Shown one piece after another: positions 42,931-52,534 of a stretch of 64,000 nt of DNA. The position numbers and the translations under genes are program-made. The stretch lies in NCBI RefSeq assembly GCF_000718255.1, contig NZ_JOFJ01000012.1, positions 124,001 through 188,000 on the forward strand, in the 5' to 3' direction. Position 1 is the stretch's first letter. Each line of letters opens with the position of its first letter. The DNA is from Spirillospora albida. Lineage in GTDB: Bacteria > Actinomycetota > Actinomycetes > Streptosporangiales > Streptosporangiaceae. The notes beneath the pieces are model-generated. The model saw only the letters and a list, made by a program, of their open reading frames with translations, was not told the origin of the DNA and ran no database searches.

Positions 42931-45900
42931 ATGACGGAAACGGTGCCACTCGACGGTGACGTTCCCGCCCACGGGCAGCTCGTCACGGTGCGCAATCGCG
43001 TCTGGGTCGCCGCCAACGTCGTGCCGGGGACGGTGAGCGGCGCCACCGACAGCACGCTGACCGGACGCACGCCCCATCTGGTGGAGCTCGTCAGCATCGA
43101 GGACGACGCCCGCGACGAGCGCCTGGAGGTGGTCTGGGAGCTGGAGCCGAACGCGGTCGCCCACGATCAGCACGCGCTCCCCCATCCGGGCAGGGGGTTC
43201 GACGACCCGCGCGAGCTGGACGCGTTCCTGGACGCGGTGCGCTGGGGCGCCATCGCCTCCGCCGACCGCACGGTGCTCCAGGCGCCGTTCCGCTCGGGGG
43301 TGCAGATCAAGGACTACCAGCTCGACCCGGTCGTGCGGGCCCTGTCGATGCCGCGGACGAACCTGCTGATCGCCGACGACGTCGGCCTCGGCAAGACGAT
43401 CGAGGCGGGGCTGGTGATGCAGGAGCTCATGCTCCGCCACCGGGCCCGGACGATGCTGATCGTGTGCCCGGCCGGCCTGACCTTGCAGTGGCAGGCCGAG
43501 ATGCGCGACAAGTTCGGCCTCGACTTCGTCGTGCTGGACTCGGCGCGGCTGAAGGAGCTGCGCAGGTCGCGCGGGCTGTACGTGAACCCGTGGGAGCACT
43601 ATCCGCGCATCATCGTCAGCGTCGACTGGCTGAAGCGCGACCGCCCGAGGCGCCTGCTGCGCGACGTCCTTCCCGCCGCTCCGAGGTATCCGCGCAGGTT
43701 CGACATGCTCGTCGTCGACGAGGTCCACACGTGCGCGCCGACGACCCGGGGCCGGTACGCGATGGACTCCCGGCGGACGGAGGCGATCCGCCTGCTCGCG
43801 CCGCACTGCGAGCACCGCCTCTTCCTGTCCGCGACGCCGCACAACGGCTTCGAGGAGTCCTGGACGGCCCTCCTCGAACTCCTCGACGACCAGCGCTTCG
43901 CGCGCAACGTCCCGCCGGGCGAGGAGCAGCTCGCCCAGATCATGGTCCGCCGCCTCAAGCGGGAGCTGCCCCGGCGCTGGGACGGCTCGCCGGAGTTCCC
44001 CGAGCGGGTCACGTCCTACCTCGAGACCGCCTACTCGGACGAGGAGCGCGAGGCACACGCCAAGCTCGCGGCGTACGCGGCGAACCGCCGGAGGGCGGCC
44101 TCGTCCGACAGCGGCCGGACGGCCGCCGACTTCGTGACGATGCTGCTGAAGAAGCGCCTGTTCTCCTCCCCGAAGGCGTTTTACGAGACGGTCGGCACGC
44201 ACCTGCGCACCATGACCGAGCGGGAGCGCGCGGCCGACCGGCCGGACGAGCTGGAGCGGGCGGCGGAGAGGGCGGGCGAGCGGGTCCTGCGTCCTCTCAT
44301 CGAGCGTCTCGACGAGACGGCCGAGGAGGACGACTCGTACACGGAGACCGAGGCGGAGGCGCTCGGCGCGGCACGCCGCGTGATGGCGCCGCTCGGCGCC
44401 GACGACAAGCGGCTCCTCAAGGAGCTGCACGCGTGGGCGGGCACGGCGATGGACCGGCCGGACGCCAAGTTCGCGGCCTTCCTGGAGTGGCTCGACCCGA
44501 TCGTGCGGACCCCGGACGGCGGCTGGACCGACCAGCGCGTCATCGTGTTCACCGAGTACCTCGATACGCAGCGCTGGCTGCGCGACCGGCTGATCGCGGC
44601 CGGGTATCCGGCGGCGCGGATCGCGCAGCTGTACGGCGGCCAGGACGTCGGGGAGCGCGAGCACGTCAAGAACGTCTTCCAGGAGGATCCGCGGATCAAG
44701 GGCGGCGAGATGCGCGTGCTGCTGGCCACCGACGCCGCCAGCGAGGGCATCAACCTGCAGAACCACTGCCACCGGCTGCTGCACTGGGAGATCCCGTGGA
44801 ACCCGAACCGGCTGGAGCAGCGCAACGGCCGCATCGACCGGCACGGCCAGAGCGCCGACCGCGTCGAGGTGTTCCATTTCGTCCCCGAGGGCTGGGAGGC
44901 GACGCAGCCGGGCGAGGACGGTTCGCTGGAGGACGAGCTGCACTTCCTGTACGTGGCGGCCAGGAAGGTCGAGCAGATCCGCGAGGACCTGGGCAGCGCC
45001 GGTGACGTCATCGCCGTGCAGGTCGAGCAGAAGATGCTCGGCAGGCGGGCCGACTGGCAGACGGCCGACGCGGAGATCACCACGCGCGGCGGCCGGGCCG
45101 CGCTGAAGGTCAAGCACGATCTCGCCCGGGATCTGCAGCGGCTCGCCGACACCCTCGCCGGGAGCCGGACGCAGCTCAACCTCTCGCCGGAGACGATCGA
45201 GCGGGTGGTGCGCACCGCCTTGCGCCTGGAGCACAACAAGGACCTCGTCCCGGCGCCGCCGCCGCCGGACTTCCCTGCGGCGTGCTTTCGGCTGCCCGCG
45301 CTGTCGGGGTCCTGGGCCGACGCCCGCAACGACGGCCTGCACCACCCGCTCACCGGCGCCGAGCGCGTCGTGACGTTCGACGGCGACGCCGTGGGCGGCC
45401 GGACGGACGTGGTCCTGCTGCACCTCGGCCACCGCCTCGTCCAGATGTGCCTGCGGCTGCTGCGCGCGGAGCTGTGGTCGAGCGCGCACGACATCGCGCG
45501 GCGGACGAGGCTGAACCGCGTGACCGCCCGCGTCGTCCCCGGCGACCTGCTGCGCACGCCCGCCATCGCCGCGCACATGCGGGTGGTGGTGACGGGCGCG
45601 GAGGGCACCCGCCTGCACGAGGAGATCATCGTCGCCGGCGGGGTGCTGGAGGGCGGCAGGCTCGTCCGGGTGAAGGCGGAGGACCTGGAGGCGTGGCTGG
45701 CCGCCGCGTCGGAGGAGCGGCCGCCCGCGCACGTGCTCGACCGCCTGACCGGTCTCTGGGACGAGGAGCTGGAGCCGCGCCTCGCCCGCCTTCTGGAGAC
45801 CCGCGCCAACCAGCGCAAGGGGCGGCTCGGCGCCGACCTCGACGCCCGGTGCACCGAGGAGATCGCCGCGATGGAGAAGGTCCTGGCCGAGCTGGAGCAG

Positions 45901-46143
45901 TCGATCCGCGCGGCGCTCGACGACGAGGCGCGGTGGGAGCAGCCGAGCCTGTTCGAGGTCGAGCAGCGGCAGCTGCGCGCCGACCGGGAGGCGCTCCGGA
46001 GCCGGCTCGCGACGATCCCCGCGCAGCTCCAGGACGAGACCGATGCCCTCCGCCGCCGCTATGCCGAGCCGCAGGCGCGGTGGTTCCCCGCCGCCGTGAC
46101 GTTCCTCGTGCCCGCTTCGATCGCCCACGGGAGTGACCGCTGA
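42931..46143 (+). CDS. drmD: DISARM SNF2-like helicase DrmD
   Basis: Signature gene of class 1 DISARM anti-phage systems. 1070 residues from ATG 42931 (GGGGAG upstream). Helicase motifs: DYQLDPVVRAL (Q-like), LLIADDVGLGKTIEAGLVMQE (Walker A, about 149), LVVDEVHTCAP (about 262), FLSATPHNGFEESW (about 300). The second RecA lobe has VFTEYLDTQRWLRD (about 539), LLATDAASEGINLQ (about 600) and QRNGRIDRHGQ (about 631). The C-terminal 300 residues are helical and charged. It overlaps drmMI by one base (TGATG). Soluble; expected to translocate on invading DNA. Confidence 0.92.
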   Translation: MTETVPLDGDVPAHGQLVTVRNRVWVAANVVPGTVSGATDSTLTGRTPHLVELVSIEDDARDERLEVVWELEPNAVAHDQHALPHPGRGFDDPRELDAFLDAVRWGAIASADRTVLQAPFRSGVQIKDYQLDPVVRALSMPRTNLLIADDVGLGKTIEAGLVMQELMLRHRARTMLIVCPAGLTLQWQAEMRDKFGLDFVVLDSARLKELRRSRGLYVNPWEHYPRIIVSVDWLKRDRPRRLLRDVLPAAPRYPRRFDMLVVDEVHTCAPTTRGRYAMDSRRTEAIRLLAPHCEHRLFLSATPHNGFEESWTALLELLDDQRFARNVPPGEEQLAQIMVRRLKRELPRRWDGSPEFPERVTSYLETAYSDEEREAHAKLAAYAANRRRAASSDSGRTAADFVTMLLKKRLFSSPKAFYETVGTHLRTMTERERAADRPDELERAAERAGERVLRPLIERLDETAEEDDSYTETEAEALGAARRVMAPLGADDKRLLKELHAWAGTAMDRPDAKFAAFLEWLDPIVRTPDGGWTDQRVIVFTEYLDTQRWLRDRLIAAGYPAARIAQLYGGQDVGEREHVKNVFQEDPRIKGGEMRVLLATDAASEGINLQNHCHRLLHWEIPWNPNRLEQRNGRIDRHGQSADRVEVFHFVPEGWEATQPGEDGSLEDELHFLYVAARKVEQIREDLGSAGDVIAVQVEQKMLGRRADWQTADAEITTRGGRAALKVKHDLARDLQRLADTLAGSRTQLNLSPETIERVVRTALRLEHNKDLVPAPPPPDFPAACFRLPALSGSWADARNDGLHHPLTGAERVVTFDGDAVGGRTDVVLLHLGHRLVQMCLRLLRAELWSSAHDIARRTRLNRVTARVVPGDLLRTPAIAAHMRVVVTGAEGTRLHEEIIVAGGVLEGGRLVRVKAEDLEAWLAAASEERPPAHVLDRLTGLWDEELEPRLARLLETRANQRKGRLGADLDARCTEEIAAMEKVLAELEQSIRAALDDEARWEQPSLFEVEQRQLRADREALRSRLATIPAQLQDETDALRRRYAEPQARWFPAAVTFLVPASIAHGSDR

Positions 46144-49100
46144 TGCCGCCGCGCGGAAGAAGGCCGAAGGCGCCGTCCATCGCCCGGCAGCACGCGGCCT
46201 GGGTCCGGCTGCTGCCGACGGAGGGCCCGTTCATCGCCGTCCCCGTCCTCGCCGCCGTCTTCGGGCAGGGGCTCGACACCGTCCCCGGGCCGGTGATGGA
46301 CCGCCTGCGGCTCGCGTGGAAGGAGGTCCAGGAGGCGCCGGACCTTCTCAACGCGGCCTGGTGCGACTTCGTCCTGAAGGAGGTCCTGAGGCTCACGGGC
46401 GGGGTCATCGCCGAGGGCGCGGCGCTCCCGGGCGCGCTGCGGACGGCGCCCGGCGACCACCGGGCCCGGCCGGACGGCGTGCTGTACGGGCCGGACGGCG
46501 AGGGCGGCCGGGCCGAGCGCCTGCTGCTGTTCCGCCGGCCGTGGACGGAGGCGCTGGACAGGCCGGGCCGCGCCATCGGCACCCCCGTCGAGCACGCCGC
46601 CGACCTGTGCCGCCACCGGGGAACGCCGCTGGCCCTGCTGACGAACGGCCGGTCGTGGGTGCTCGTGCACGCGCGGCCCAACGAACCCGCCACGATCGCG
46701 TCGTTCGACGCCGATCTGTGGCTGGAGGAGACGGACCTCCTGCGCGCCTTCGCGACCCTGCTGTCGGCGCAGCGCGTGCTGCCCCCGGCGACGGCGCCGG
46801 ACGGCGGGCACTCGGCGAGCCTCGCGGCCCTGTTCGCGCGCAGCGCCGAGGCGCAGGCCGAGATCACCACGACGCTCGGCGCCCAGGTGCGGGACGCGGT
46901 GGAGCTGCTCGTCGCCGAGATGGGCCAGCTCGACCGGGCCGTGGAGGGCCGCCTGCTCGCGGGGGTGGAGCCGCGCGACGCCTACCGCAGCGCCCTGGTC
47001 GTCATGATGCGGCTGGTGTTCCTCCTGTACGCCGAGGAGGCCCGGCTGATGCCGGTCGGCACCCGCCTGTACGACCTCTCGTACTCGGTCGGGAAGCTGT
47101 TCGACCAGTTGGAGGACGACCGCTCCCGGCACGGCGCCGGGGTCGGCGACCGCAGGTCGGCCGCGTGGCCCCGGCTGATCGCCACGTTCCGCGCGGTGCA
47201 CGGCGGATCCCAGCACGACGCGATGCGCACCCCTCCGTACGGCGGGCGGCTCTTCGATCCCGAACGCTTCCCCTGGCTGGAGGACCTCCCCGTCTCGGAC
47301 CTGGTGGTGCACGCGATCCTCGAGGCGCTGCTGTTCCTGAAGAAGCGCGGGGAGCGCCTGTCGTACAAGGGCCTCGGCGTCGAGCAGATCGGCCACGTCT
47401 ACGAGGGCCTGCTGGAGTTCTCCTGCACGGTCACCGGCGAGCCGTACGTGCGGCTCATCGGCAAGCAGGAGGCGAAGGTCCCCCTGTCGGAGCTGGAGGC
47501 GGCCGCCGAGGGCGAGGAGTTCATGGAGCGGCTGGCGGAGCGGAGCGGCGCGACGCCGTCCCAGCTCACCAGGGCCCTCGCCGCCGAGCCCGCGCAGGCC
47601 GATGTCGGGCGGCTGGACGCCGCCTGCGACAACGACCACGACCTCGCGGCCCGAGCGCTGCGCTTCTGGGGCCTGTACGAGAAGGACCTGCGGGGCCGTC
47701 CGGCGGTGTTCCCGGCCGGCTCGCTCATCATCACCCGGGTCGGCGACCGGCGCTCGACCGGCACCCACTACACGCCCCGCGAGCTCGCCGACGAGGTCGT
47801 CGAGCACACCCTCGCGCCGCTCTGCTTCTCCCCCGGCCCCGCCGAGGGCGCCGAGCGCGCCGCCTGGCACGCCAAGTCGGCGGACGAGCTGCTCGACCTG
47901 AAGGTCCTCGACCCGGCGATGGGGTCGGGCGCGTTCCTGGTGTCCGCATGCCGCTACCTGGCCGAACGGGTCATGGACGCCTGGGAGCGCGACGGCCTCC
48001 CCGAGGACGTCCGGACGGCGGTCGGCCCGGGTCACGACCGCGAGGACCTCGTCCTGGAGGCCCGCCGCCGCGTCGCCGCCCGCTGCGTCTACGGCGTGGA
48101 CCGCGACGAGATGGCGGTGGAGCTGGCGAAGCTGTCGATGTGGCTGGTGACCCTCGCCAAGGACAAGCCGTTCTCCTTCCTGGACCACGCCCTGCGCACC
48201 GGCGACTCCCTGGTGGGCCTGACGTCGATCGACCAGCTCCTCGCCTTCCACCTGGATCCGCAGGAGGGCTACCGGGTCCACGGGCGCCTCACCAACACCC
48301 TCACCGACACCACGCAGGTGATCGTGGACCAGGTCGAGCGGCTGCGCCGCCAGATCGAGGCGGAGCCCGTCCGCGACGCCGTCCACGGCGAGGAACTGGC
48401 GAGGAAGCTCGCCCTGGCCGACCGGCTGGTGGACGACCTGCGCTTCGCCGCCGACGCCGTCGTGGCCGCCGCGCTCACCGCCGCGATCGACAAGAAGCAG
48501 AACCGCCGCCCCCACTGGGAGGACGCGGACGAGCACGACGAGGACCACTACGAACGGCGCCTCGCCTCCCTCGCCGAGGACGTGGACAAGGCTCTGGCCG
48601 CCGTCGCCGCCGCGCTGCGCTCCCTCGAAGACGAGAACGTCGACCCGGACGAATACGGCACGCGCCTCGACGCGCTCCTGCACGGATGGGCCGGAAGCGC
48701 GGACCTGATGGCGCTCCAGGAGGAATCCGAACTCGCCGCCAAGGACGTCCGCGAACTCATCACCCCCATGCTTCAAGGCCCGCGCAAGGAGCCGATTCGG
48801 CCCCTGCACTGGCCCCTGGAATTCCCCGAGGTCATGGGACGCGGCGGCTTCGACGCCGTCGTCGGCAACCCGCCCTTCATCGGCGGGAAGAAGCTGACAG
48901 GCCGTATTGGCGAGGACGTCCGCGAATATATCATCTACTGGGTTGCACGAAATCAGCGCGGCAGTGCAGACTTGTGCTCGTATTTCTTGCTGCGATGCCT
49001 AGATCTTGCACCATTGGGCAGAATTGGACTTATTACAACGAACACCATTGCCCAAGGTGACAGCAAAGAGGTCGGACTAGATCAAGCGGCCGATCAAGGC

Positions 49101-50417
49101 TGGGACATCTATCGGGCCGCCAAGTCGCAGCCATGGCCAGGGACGGCTTCACTAGAAGTATCACTACTATGGGCAGGGCACGCACCTGCAGACGAAGTTC
49201 GAGTGCTGAACGGCAGCAGGGTCCCGGCCATCACCACCTCACTCAACCCGATATCTCGGGTAACCGGGAATCCTTACCGGCTTGCAGCAAACAGCGATAG
49301 GGCATTCCAGGGGTCGATCATCCTTGGAAAGGGCTTCATTCTAACGATTCAAGAAGCGCGCACACTTCTAGCCCAAAACCCCAATAATAAGGACGTTCTC
49401 CGTCCCTATCTGACCGGTGAAGACTTGAATCAGCGCTGGGATTCATCAGCCAGTCGTTGGGTAATCGACTTTAATGACTGGCCACTTGAACGCGCCCAGA
49501 AATACCCAGAAATATTTTCCATAATAGAAAATAAAGTCCGCCCGGAACGACAACGCAAACGCGATGACGGAACGTACGTTCTGCGAAATCCGCTACCGCA
49601 ACGTTGGTGGCAGTACGCCGACAAGCGACCTGCCCTGCGAGAAGCACTTCGCACTCTTGACCGCGTGCTGGCTATTGCGAGAGTCAGCCGGACAGGCATG
49701 CCGGCCTTCACCACACCCGATCAAATCATGAGTGAGGCACTAGTAGTCATCGCCACAGACAAATATGGCGACCTGGCTCTTCTGTCAAGTTCCATGCACT
49801 TTATGTGGTGGACAGTAAAAGGTGAATCAACACTAAGAACTGATTCAAGGTACACGCCCACGGACGGTTTTGAGAAATTTCCTTTCCCCTCTCCAACAGA
49901 AGAGATGGAACAAATCGGATTCGACCTACACGCCCACCGACGTGATGTCTTGAAAGGAAGGAAGGATACCCACCCTGGCCTGACTTCCGTATACAACCTA
50001 ACGAATGACCCAATTGCTCTAAGCTCCGATATCGAACGCCTGAGGCAGATTCATGTTGAGGTCGATGAGGCCGTTCGGGAGGCTTATGCGCTTGATGAGG
50101 AGCGGGAGCCGGGGATTCGGGAGTTCGAGGCGCGGGTCGCGTCCGCGCCGCTACCTTCGTGGCGGGAGATCGATCTTGGTCATGGGTTTCACGAGACCCG
50201 GCAAGGTGTGCGGTTCACGATCAGCCCGCAGGCGCAGCTTGATGTGCTCGACAAGCTGTTGGCCTTGAACCACTACCGGTATCAGCAGGAGCAGGAGAAG
50301 GGGCTGCACACCCCGAAGAAGCGAACTCCGAAGCGTGCACCTAACTCAAAGGCTCCTGCCGAGTCGCAGGGGTCGGTAGAAGATGCGCTGTTCGCGCCTC
50401 CCGACACGTTGTTCTGA
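46143..50417 (+). CDS. drmMI: DISARM adenine-specific DNA methyltransferase DrmMI
   Basis: 1424-residue N6-adenine methyltransferase of class 1 DISARM, marking host DNA as self. SAM motif I is KVLDPAMGSGAFLVSACRYL (about 590); catalytic motif IV is VVGNPPFIGG (about 908). Architecture is Eco57I/type IIG-like without an obvious N-terminal nuclease motif. From about 48,880 to 50,030 (residues about 915-1300, the target-recognition part) GC falls to roughly half and codons become A/T-rich, then returns to high GC. This indicates that the specificity domain was exchanged. Immediately downstream the DISARM operon is interrupted by regulatory cassettes. Confidence 0.93.
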   Translation: MPPRGRRPKAPSIARQHAAWVRLLPTEGPFIAVPVLAAVFGQGLDTVPGPVMDRLRLAWKEVQEAPDLLNAAWCDFVLKEVLRLTGGVIAEGAALPGALRTAPGDHRARPDGVLYGPDGEGGRAERLLLFRRPWTEALDRPGRAIGTPVEHAADLCRHRGTPLALLTNGRSWVLVHARPNEPATIASFDADLWLEETDLLRAFATLLSAQRVLPPATAPDGGHSASLAALFARSAEAQAEITTTLGAQVRDAVELLVAEMGQLDRAVEGRLLAGVEPRDAYRSALVVMMRLVFLLYAEEARLMPVGTRLYDLSYSVGKLFDQLEDDRSRHGAGVGDRRSAAWPRLIATFRAVHGGSQHDAMRTPPYGGRLFDPERFPWLEDLPVSDLVVHAILEALLFLKKRGERLSYKGLGVEQIGHVYEGLLEFSCTVTGEPYVRLIGKQEAKVPLSELEAAAEGEEFMERLAERSGATPSQLTRALAAEPAQADVGRLDAACDNDHDLAARALRFWGLYEKDLRGRPAVFPAGSLIITRVGDRRSTGTHYTPRELADEVVEHTLAPLCFSPGPAEGAERAAWHAKSADELLDLKVLDPAMGSGAFLVSACRYLAERVMDAWERDGLPEDVRTAVGPGHDREDLVLEARRRVAARCVYGVDRDEMAVELAKLSMWLVTLAKDKPFSFLDHALRTGDSLVGLTSIDQLLAFHLDPQEGYRVHGRLTNTLTDTTQVIVDQVERLRRQIEAEPVRDAVHGEELARKLALADRLVDDLRFAADAVVAAALTAAIDKKQNRRPHWEDADEHDEDHYERRLASLAEDVDKALAAVAAALRSLEDENVDPDEYGTRLDALLHGWAGSADLMALQEESELAAKDVRELITPMLQGPRKEPIRPLHWPLEFPEVMGRGGFDAVVGNPPFIGGKKLTGRIGEDVREYIIYWVARNQRGSADLCSYFLLRCLDLAPLGRIGLITTNTIAQGDSKEVGLDQAADQGWDIYRAAKSQPWPGTASLEVSLLWAGHAPADEVRVLNGSRVPAITTSLNPISRVTGNPYRLAANSDRAFQGSIILGKGFILTIQEARTLLAQNPNNKDVLRPYLTGEDLNQRWDSSASRWVIDFNDWPLERAQKYPEIFSIIENKVRPERQRKRDDGTYVLRNPLPQRWWQYADKRPALREALRTLDRVLAIARVSRTGMPAFTTPDQIMSEALVVIATDKYGDLALLSSSMHFMWWTVKGESTLRTDSRYTPTDGFEKFPFPSPTEEMEQIGFDLHAHRRDVLKGRKDTHPGLTSVYNLTNDPIALSSDIERLRQIHVEVDEAVREAYALDEEREPGIREFEARVASAPLPSWREIDLGHGFHETRQGVRFTISPQAQLDVLDKLLALNHYRYQQEQEKGLHTPKKRTPKRAPNSKAPAESQGSVEDALFAPPDTLF

Positions 50418-50461
50418 CGCCTCGCGAGACGGAAGCCGCAATCATTGACGAGAGTCGCGGA

Positions 50462-50872
50462 TCATCGCGCTTTCAGGGCAATGGTGACCCACGGCGTCAA
50501 CAGGAAGTGGATCGCTTCGGCTGCTCTCACCGGTTCCGTGCACGGAGCGAAGAGTACGCCCGTCGAGGACTTGAACCACGGGACCTGCTCGACCGATGGC
50601 ACCTTCGGGGGCGAGGTGAGCATGACCGATTCACCGATGCTCGGCACTCGCGCGTCGATGACGCGAATGCTTTGAGGCGATCGGTGAAACTGCGGGATCG
50701 TCGTCCAACCCTTGTTTTTCAGGATCAGAGCGAGTTCACCCAGGTAGACCTCCGTCGCCATCGGGGCCGATGACGGAGACTGGGAAGCCGAGCCGATCAA
50801 GGGCGCCGCCTTCGGCCGGCTGCTGTTCGGCTGCCACGGCCGGAGACGATGCCGACGCATGCCCCTTGTCAT
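50462..50872 (-). CDS. Hypothetical protein coupled to the gene at 50869
   Basis: 136 residues. The ATG at 50872 overlaps the stop of the upstream small gene (ATGA, 50869-50872), which decides the start. N-terminal 40 residues are low complexity; the folded part is YLGELALILKNKGWTTIPQF, IRVIDARVPSIGESVMLTSP, VPWFKSSTGVLFAPCTEPVRAAEAI. Unrecognised. It reads opposite to DISARM and is divergent, with its partner, from the first XRE regulator. Confidence 0.65.
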   Translation of the reverse strand: MTRGMRRHRLRPWQPNSSRPKAAPLIGSASQSPSSAPMATEVYLGELALILKNKGWTTIPQFHRSPQSIRVIDARVPSIGESVMLTSPPKVPSVEQVPWFKSSTGVLFAPCTEPVRAAEAIHFLLTPWVTIALKAR

Positions 50873-51108
50873 GACCGGCTGAGTCGCTTGGCGACCGCCC
50901 TGGCGCGCTCTTGGAGGAGCGCCTCGCGCAGCTCCGCCGCCGTGTCCTTCAAGATGGTGGCGTCGACGCCGGCCGCAGGGTCGTGCAGGGTCGCCACCCA
51001 GGCGCCGAGGCTTCCGTCCCATCGGACCGATCGCCAGATCCGGTGTCCGGTGAAGTCCGCGCGGAGCTGACTGAGAACCCGGTCGTCATTGTGTGCTTCT
51101 GTGTCCAT
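50869..51108 (-). CDS. Hypothetical small protein, divergent from XRE regulator 1
   Basis: 79 residues. ATG 51108 (MDTEAHNDDRVLSQLRADFTG) is preferred over ATG 51135 because the same start, as GTG with a GAGGGG site, is kept in the remnant copy at 53341-53401. The rest reads GHRIWRSVRWDGSLGAWVATLHD, DATILKDTAAELREALLQERARAVAKRL. Probably a compact alpha/beta protein; function unknown. Small genes like this are often found beside XRE regulators in actinomycetes. Confidence 0.7.
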   Translation of the reverse strand: MDTEAHNDDRVLSQLRADFTGHRIWRSVRWDGSLGAWVATLHDPAAGVDATILKDTAAELREALLQERARAVAKRLSRS

Positions 51109-51269
51109 TCGGGCGGCCTCGCATTGGTCGTTCATCGGATTACCATGCTCAGCTTGATGCAGCGAGTTACGATCCGACTACACACCAATGGCCCCCCATC
51201 CACCCCCCACCTGAGCAGGTCGTCCCATCGACCGCCGTGCTCCGAATCGCACAGGAAGAGGTCGTCCAC

Positions 51270-52097
51270 ATGTCCTCTGACGCCGGTGACTTCACGCGCG
51301 ACCCACTGATCAGGGCGTACGCCGCCCTGTTGCGCTCCTACCGGGAGGGCGCCTCGCTCTCGCGAGCCAGGCTCGCCGAGGCACTCGGCTGCTCGCCGGG
51401 ATGGATCGAAAAGCTGGAGACCTGCGAAAAGCCCCCATCCGAGGCGACGTCCGACGATCTCGACACCTTCTTCAAGATCCCGGCTCGCACCTTCCACACC
51501 ATGTGGACCGAGATAAAGAAGGAGGGCAAGCAACTGGCAGGTCCACCTGGCTTCCAGGAGTACGTACGGCGGGAAGCCGAGGCTTCAGTTCTGCACATCT
51601 TCGCTGCGCTGGTGCTGCACGGTCTGTTCCAGACACCGGACTATGCGCGCGCGGTACTGGCCACGAGTCGCGGGGCGCACGAGATGGAAGAACAGGTCAC
51701 CGCTCGACTGAGCAGACAAGAGATTTTTGAGCGGCGAAGACTGTCGCAAGTCATGATCGTGATAGACGAGGGCGTTCTCCGACGTCCCACGGGAGGCCCC
51801 GCAGTGATGAAGGAGCAAATCGCGCACCTGGCCACCATGGCATGCGATCCACGGATCGCCCTGCAGATTGTTCCATCCAGCACCGGCGCGTACCCCGGGA
51901 CAATGGGGGCTTTCACAACACTCGGGTTCGAGGAGAGACCCGACGTGGTCTACGTGGAAGGGCATACGGCCGGTCACCTCTTCCAGGAGCACCGTGAAGT
52001 GCGTGCCCACGCGCTACGCTTCAACATGATCAGGGCTGCGGCGCTGTCCGCGGATCAATCCCTTGAACTGCTGCACGCGATCGCGGAGGACCTATGA
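51270..52097 (+). CDS. XRE-family regulator with DUF5753, cassette copy 1
   Basis: 275 residues from ATG 51270, preceded by GGAAGAGG. HTH at about 15-70 (RAYAALLRSYREGASLSRAR, LAEALGCSPGWIEKLETCEK), then DUF5753 (VLHGLFQTPDYARAVL, VIDEGVLRRPTGGPAVMKEQ, GAFTTLGFEERPDVVYVEG). The first 100 residues are almost the same as in copy 2 at 53555, while the sensor half differs a good deal. Overlaps its DUF397 partner (ATGA). Inserted between drmMI and drmA, so it may control DISARM. Confidence 0.92.
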   Translation: MSSDAGDFTRDPLIRAYAALLRSYREGASLSRARLAEALGCSPGWIEKLETCEKPPSEATSDDLDTFFKIPARTFHTMWTEIKKEGKQLAGPPGFQEYVRREAEASVLHIFAALVLHGLFQTPDYARAVLATSRGAHEMEEQVTARLSRQEIFERRRLSQVMIVIDEGVLRRPTGGPAVMKEQIAHLATMACDPRIALQIVPSSTGAYPGTMGAFTTLGFEERPDVVYVEGHTAGHLFQEHREVRAHALRFNMIRAAALSADQSLELLHAIAEDL

Positions 52098-52303
52098 CCG
52101 GGGAAGGCCAGGGACGTCCTAACTGGCGCAAGAGTAGTCGCAGCGGTGACACCGGCGGTGAGTGCGTGGAAGTCGCAGCGCTCAGCCCGCGGGTCGCCGT
52201 CCGGGATTCCAAGGATCCCGGCGGCCCTGTGCTCTCCTTCGGCATTCAGAGCTGGGCGGCGTTCACCGGCATGATCAAGGCGGGGCGGCACGACCTCAGC
52301 TGA
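52094..52303 (+). CDS. DUF397 protein, cassette copy 1
   Basis: 69 residues, ATGA-coupled to the preceding regulator. Pattern: NWRKSSRSGDTGGECVEVAA, VAVRDSKDPGGPVLSF, WAAFTGMIKAGRHDLS. The last 18 residues and the DNA beyond are identical to copy 2. Likely partner of the XRE protein. Confidence 0.92.
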   Translation: MTGEGQGRPNWRKSSRSGDTGGECVEVAALSPRVAVRDSKDPGGPVLSFGIQSWAAFTGMIKAGRHDLS

Positions 52304-52350
52304 TCGGCCTTGGGCGTCCAGCCCGATTGTCGATCGATGGCGGCGGAGCG
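52252..52350 (+). repeat. Exact 99-bp repeat, copy 1 (DUF397 end and junction)
   Basis: Identical to 54537-54635, with mismatches at both ends. Covers the 3' end of the DUF397 gene plus 47 bases that lead into drmA-derived sequence in both copies, but at different points of drmA. Confidence 0.92.
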
Positions 52351-52486
52351 GCCGACCGGATCGAGACGGCATGCGGCTGCTGGACGACCCGGCGGCCCGC
52401 CGCGCCTTCGCCAACCGGCCGATGCACCTCCAGCGGGTCCACACGATGGCCGCCTACATGCGGGCGAAGGACCCCGATCGGCCGTT
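52351..52486 (+). pseudogene. Remnant of a second drmA
   Basis: Closely matches drmA at about 55617-55765 (LLDDPAARRAFA, NR-MHLQRVHTMAA, KDPDRP). It carries a one-base deletion after DRIE and a 6-base in-frame deletion, and it differs by scattered substitutions, so it is an old diverged copy rather than a copy of the present drmA. It follows the first XRE-DUF397 cassette as the true drmA follows the second. Confidence 0.85.
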
Positions 52487-52534
52487 CGAGAGGTCGGTCG
52501 TCTTCTCAAAGAGCACTCACCAGGGCGGAAAGCC

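Noticed and set aside
49570..49581. GAACGTACGTTC palindrome resembling an SOS box
   Set aside because: It lies deep inside the drmMI coding sequence with no promoter or gene start near it; a chance occurrence in the low-GC segment.
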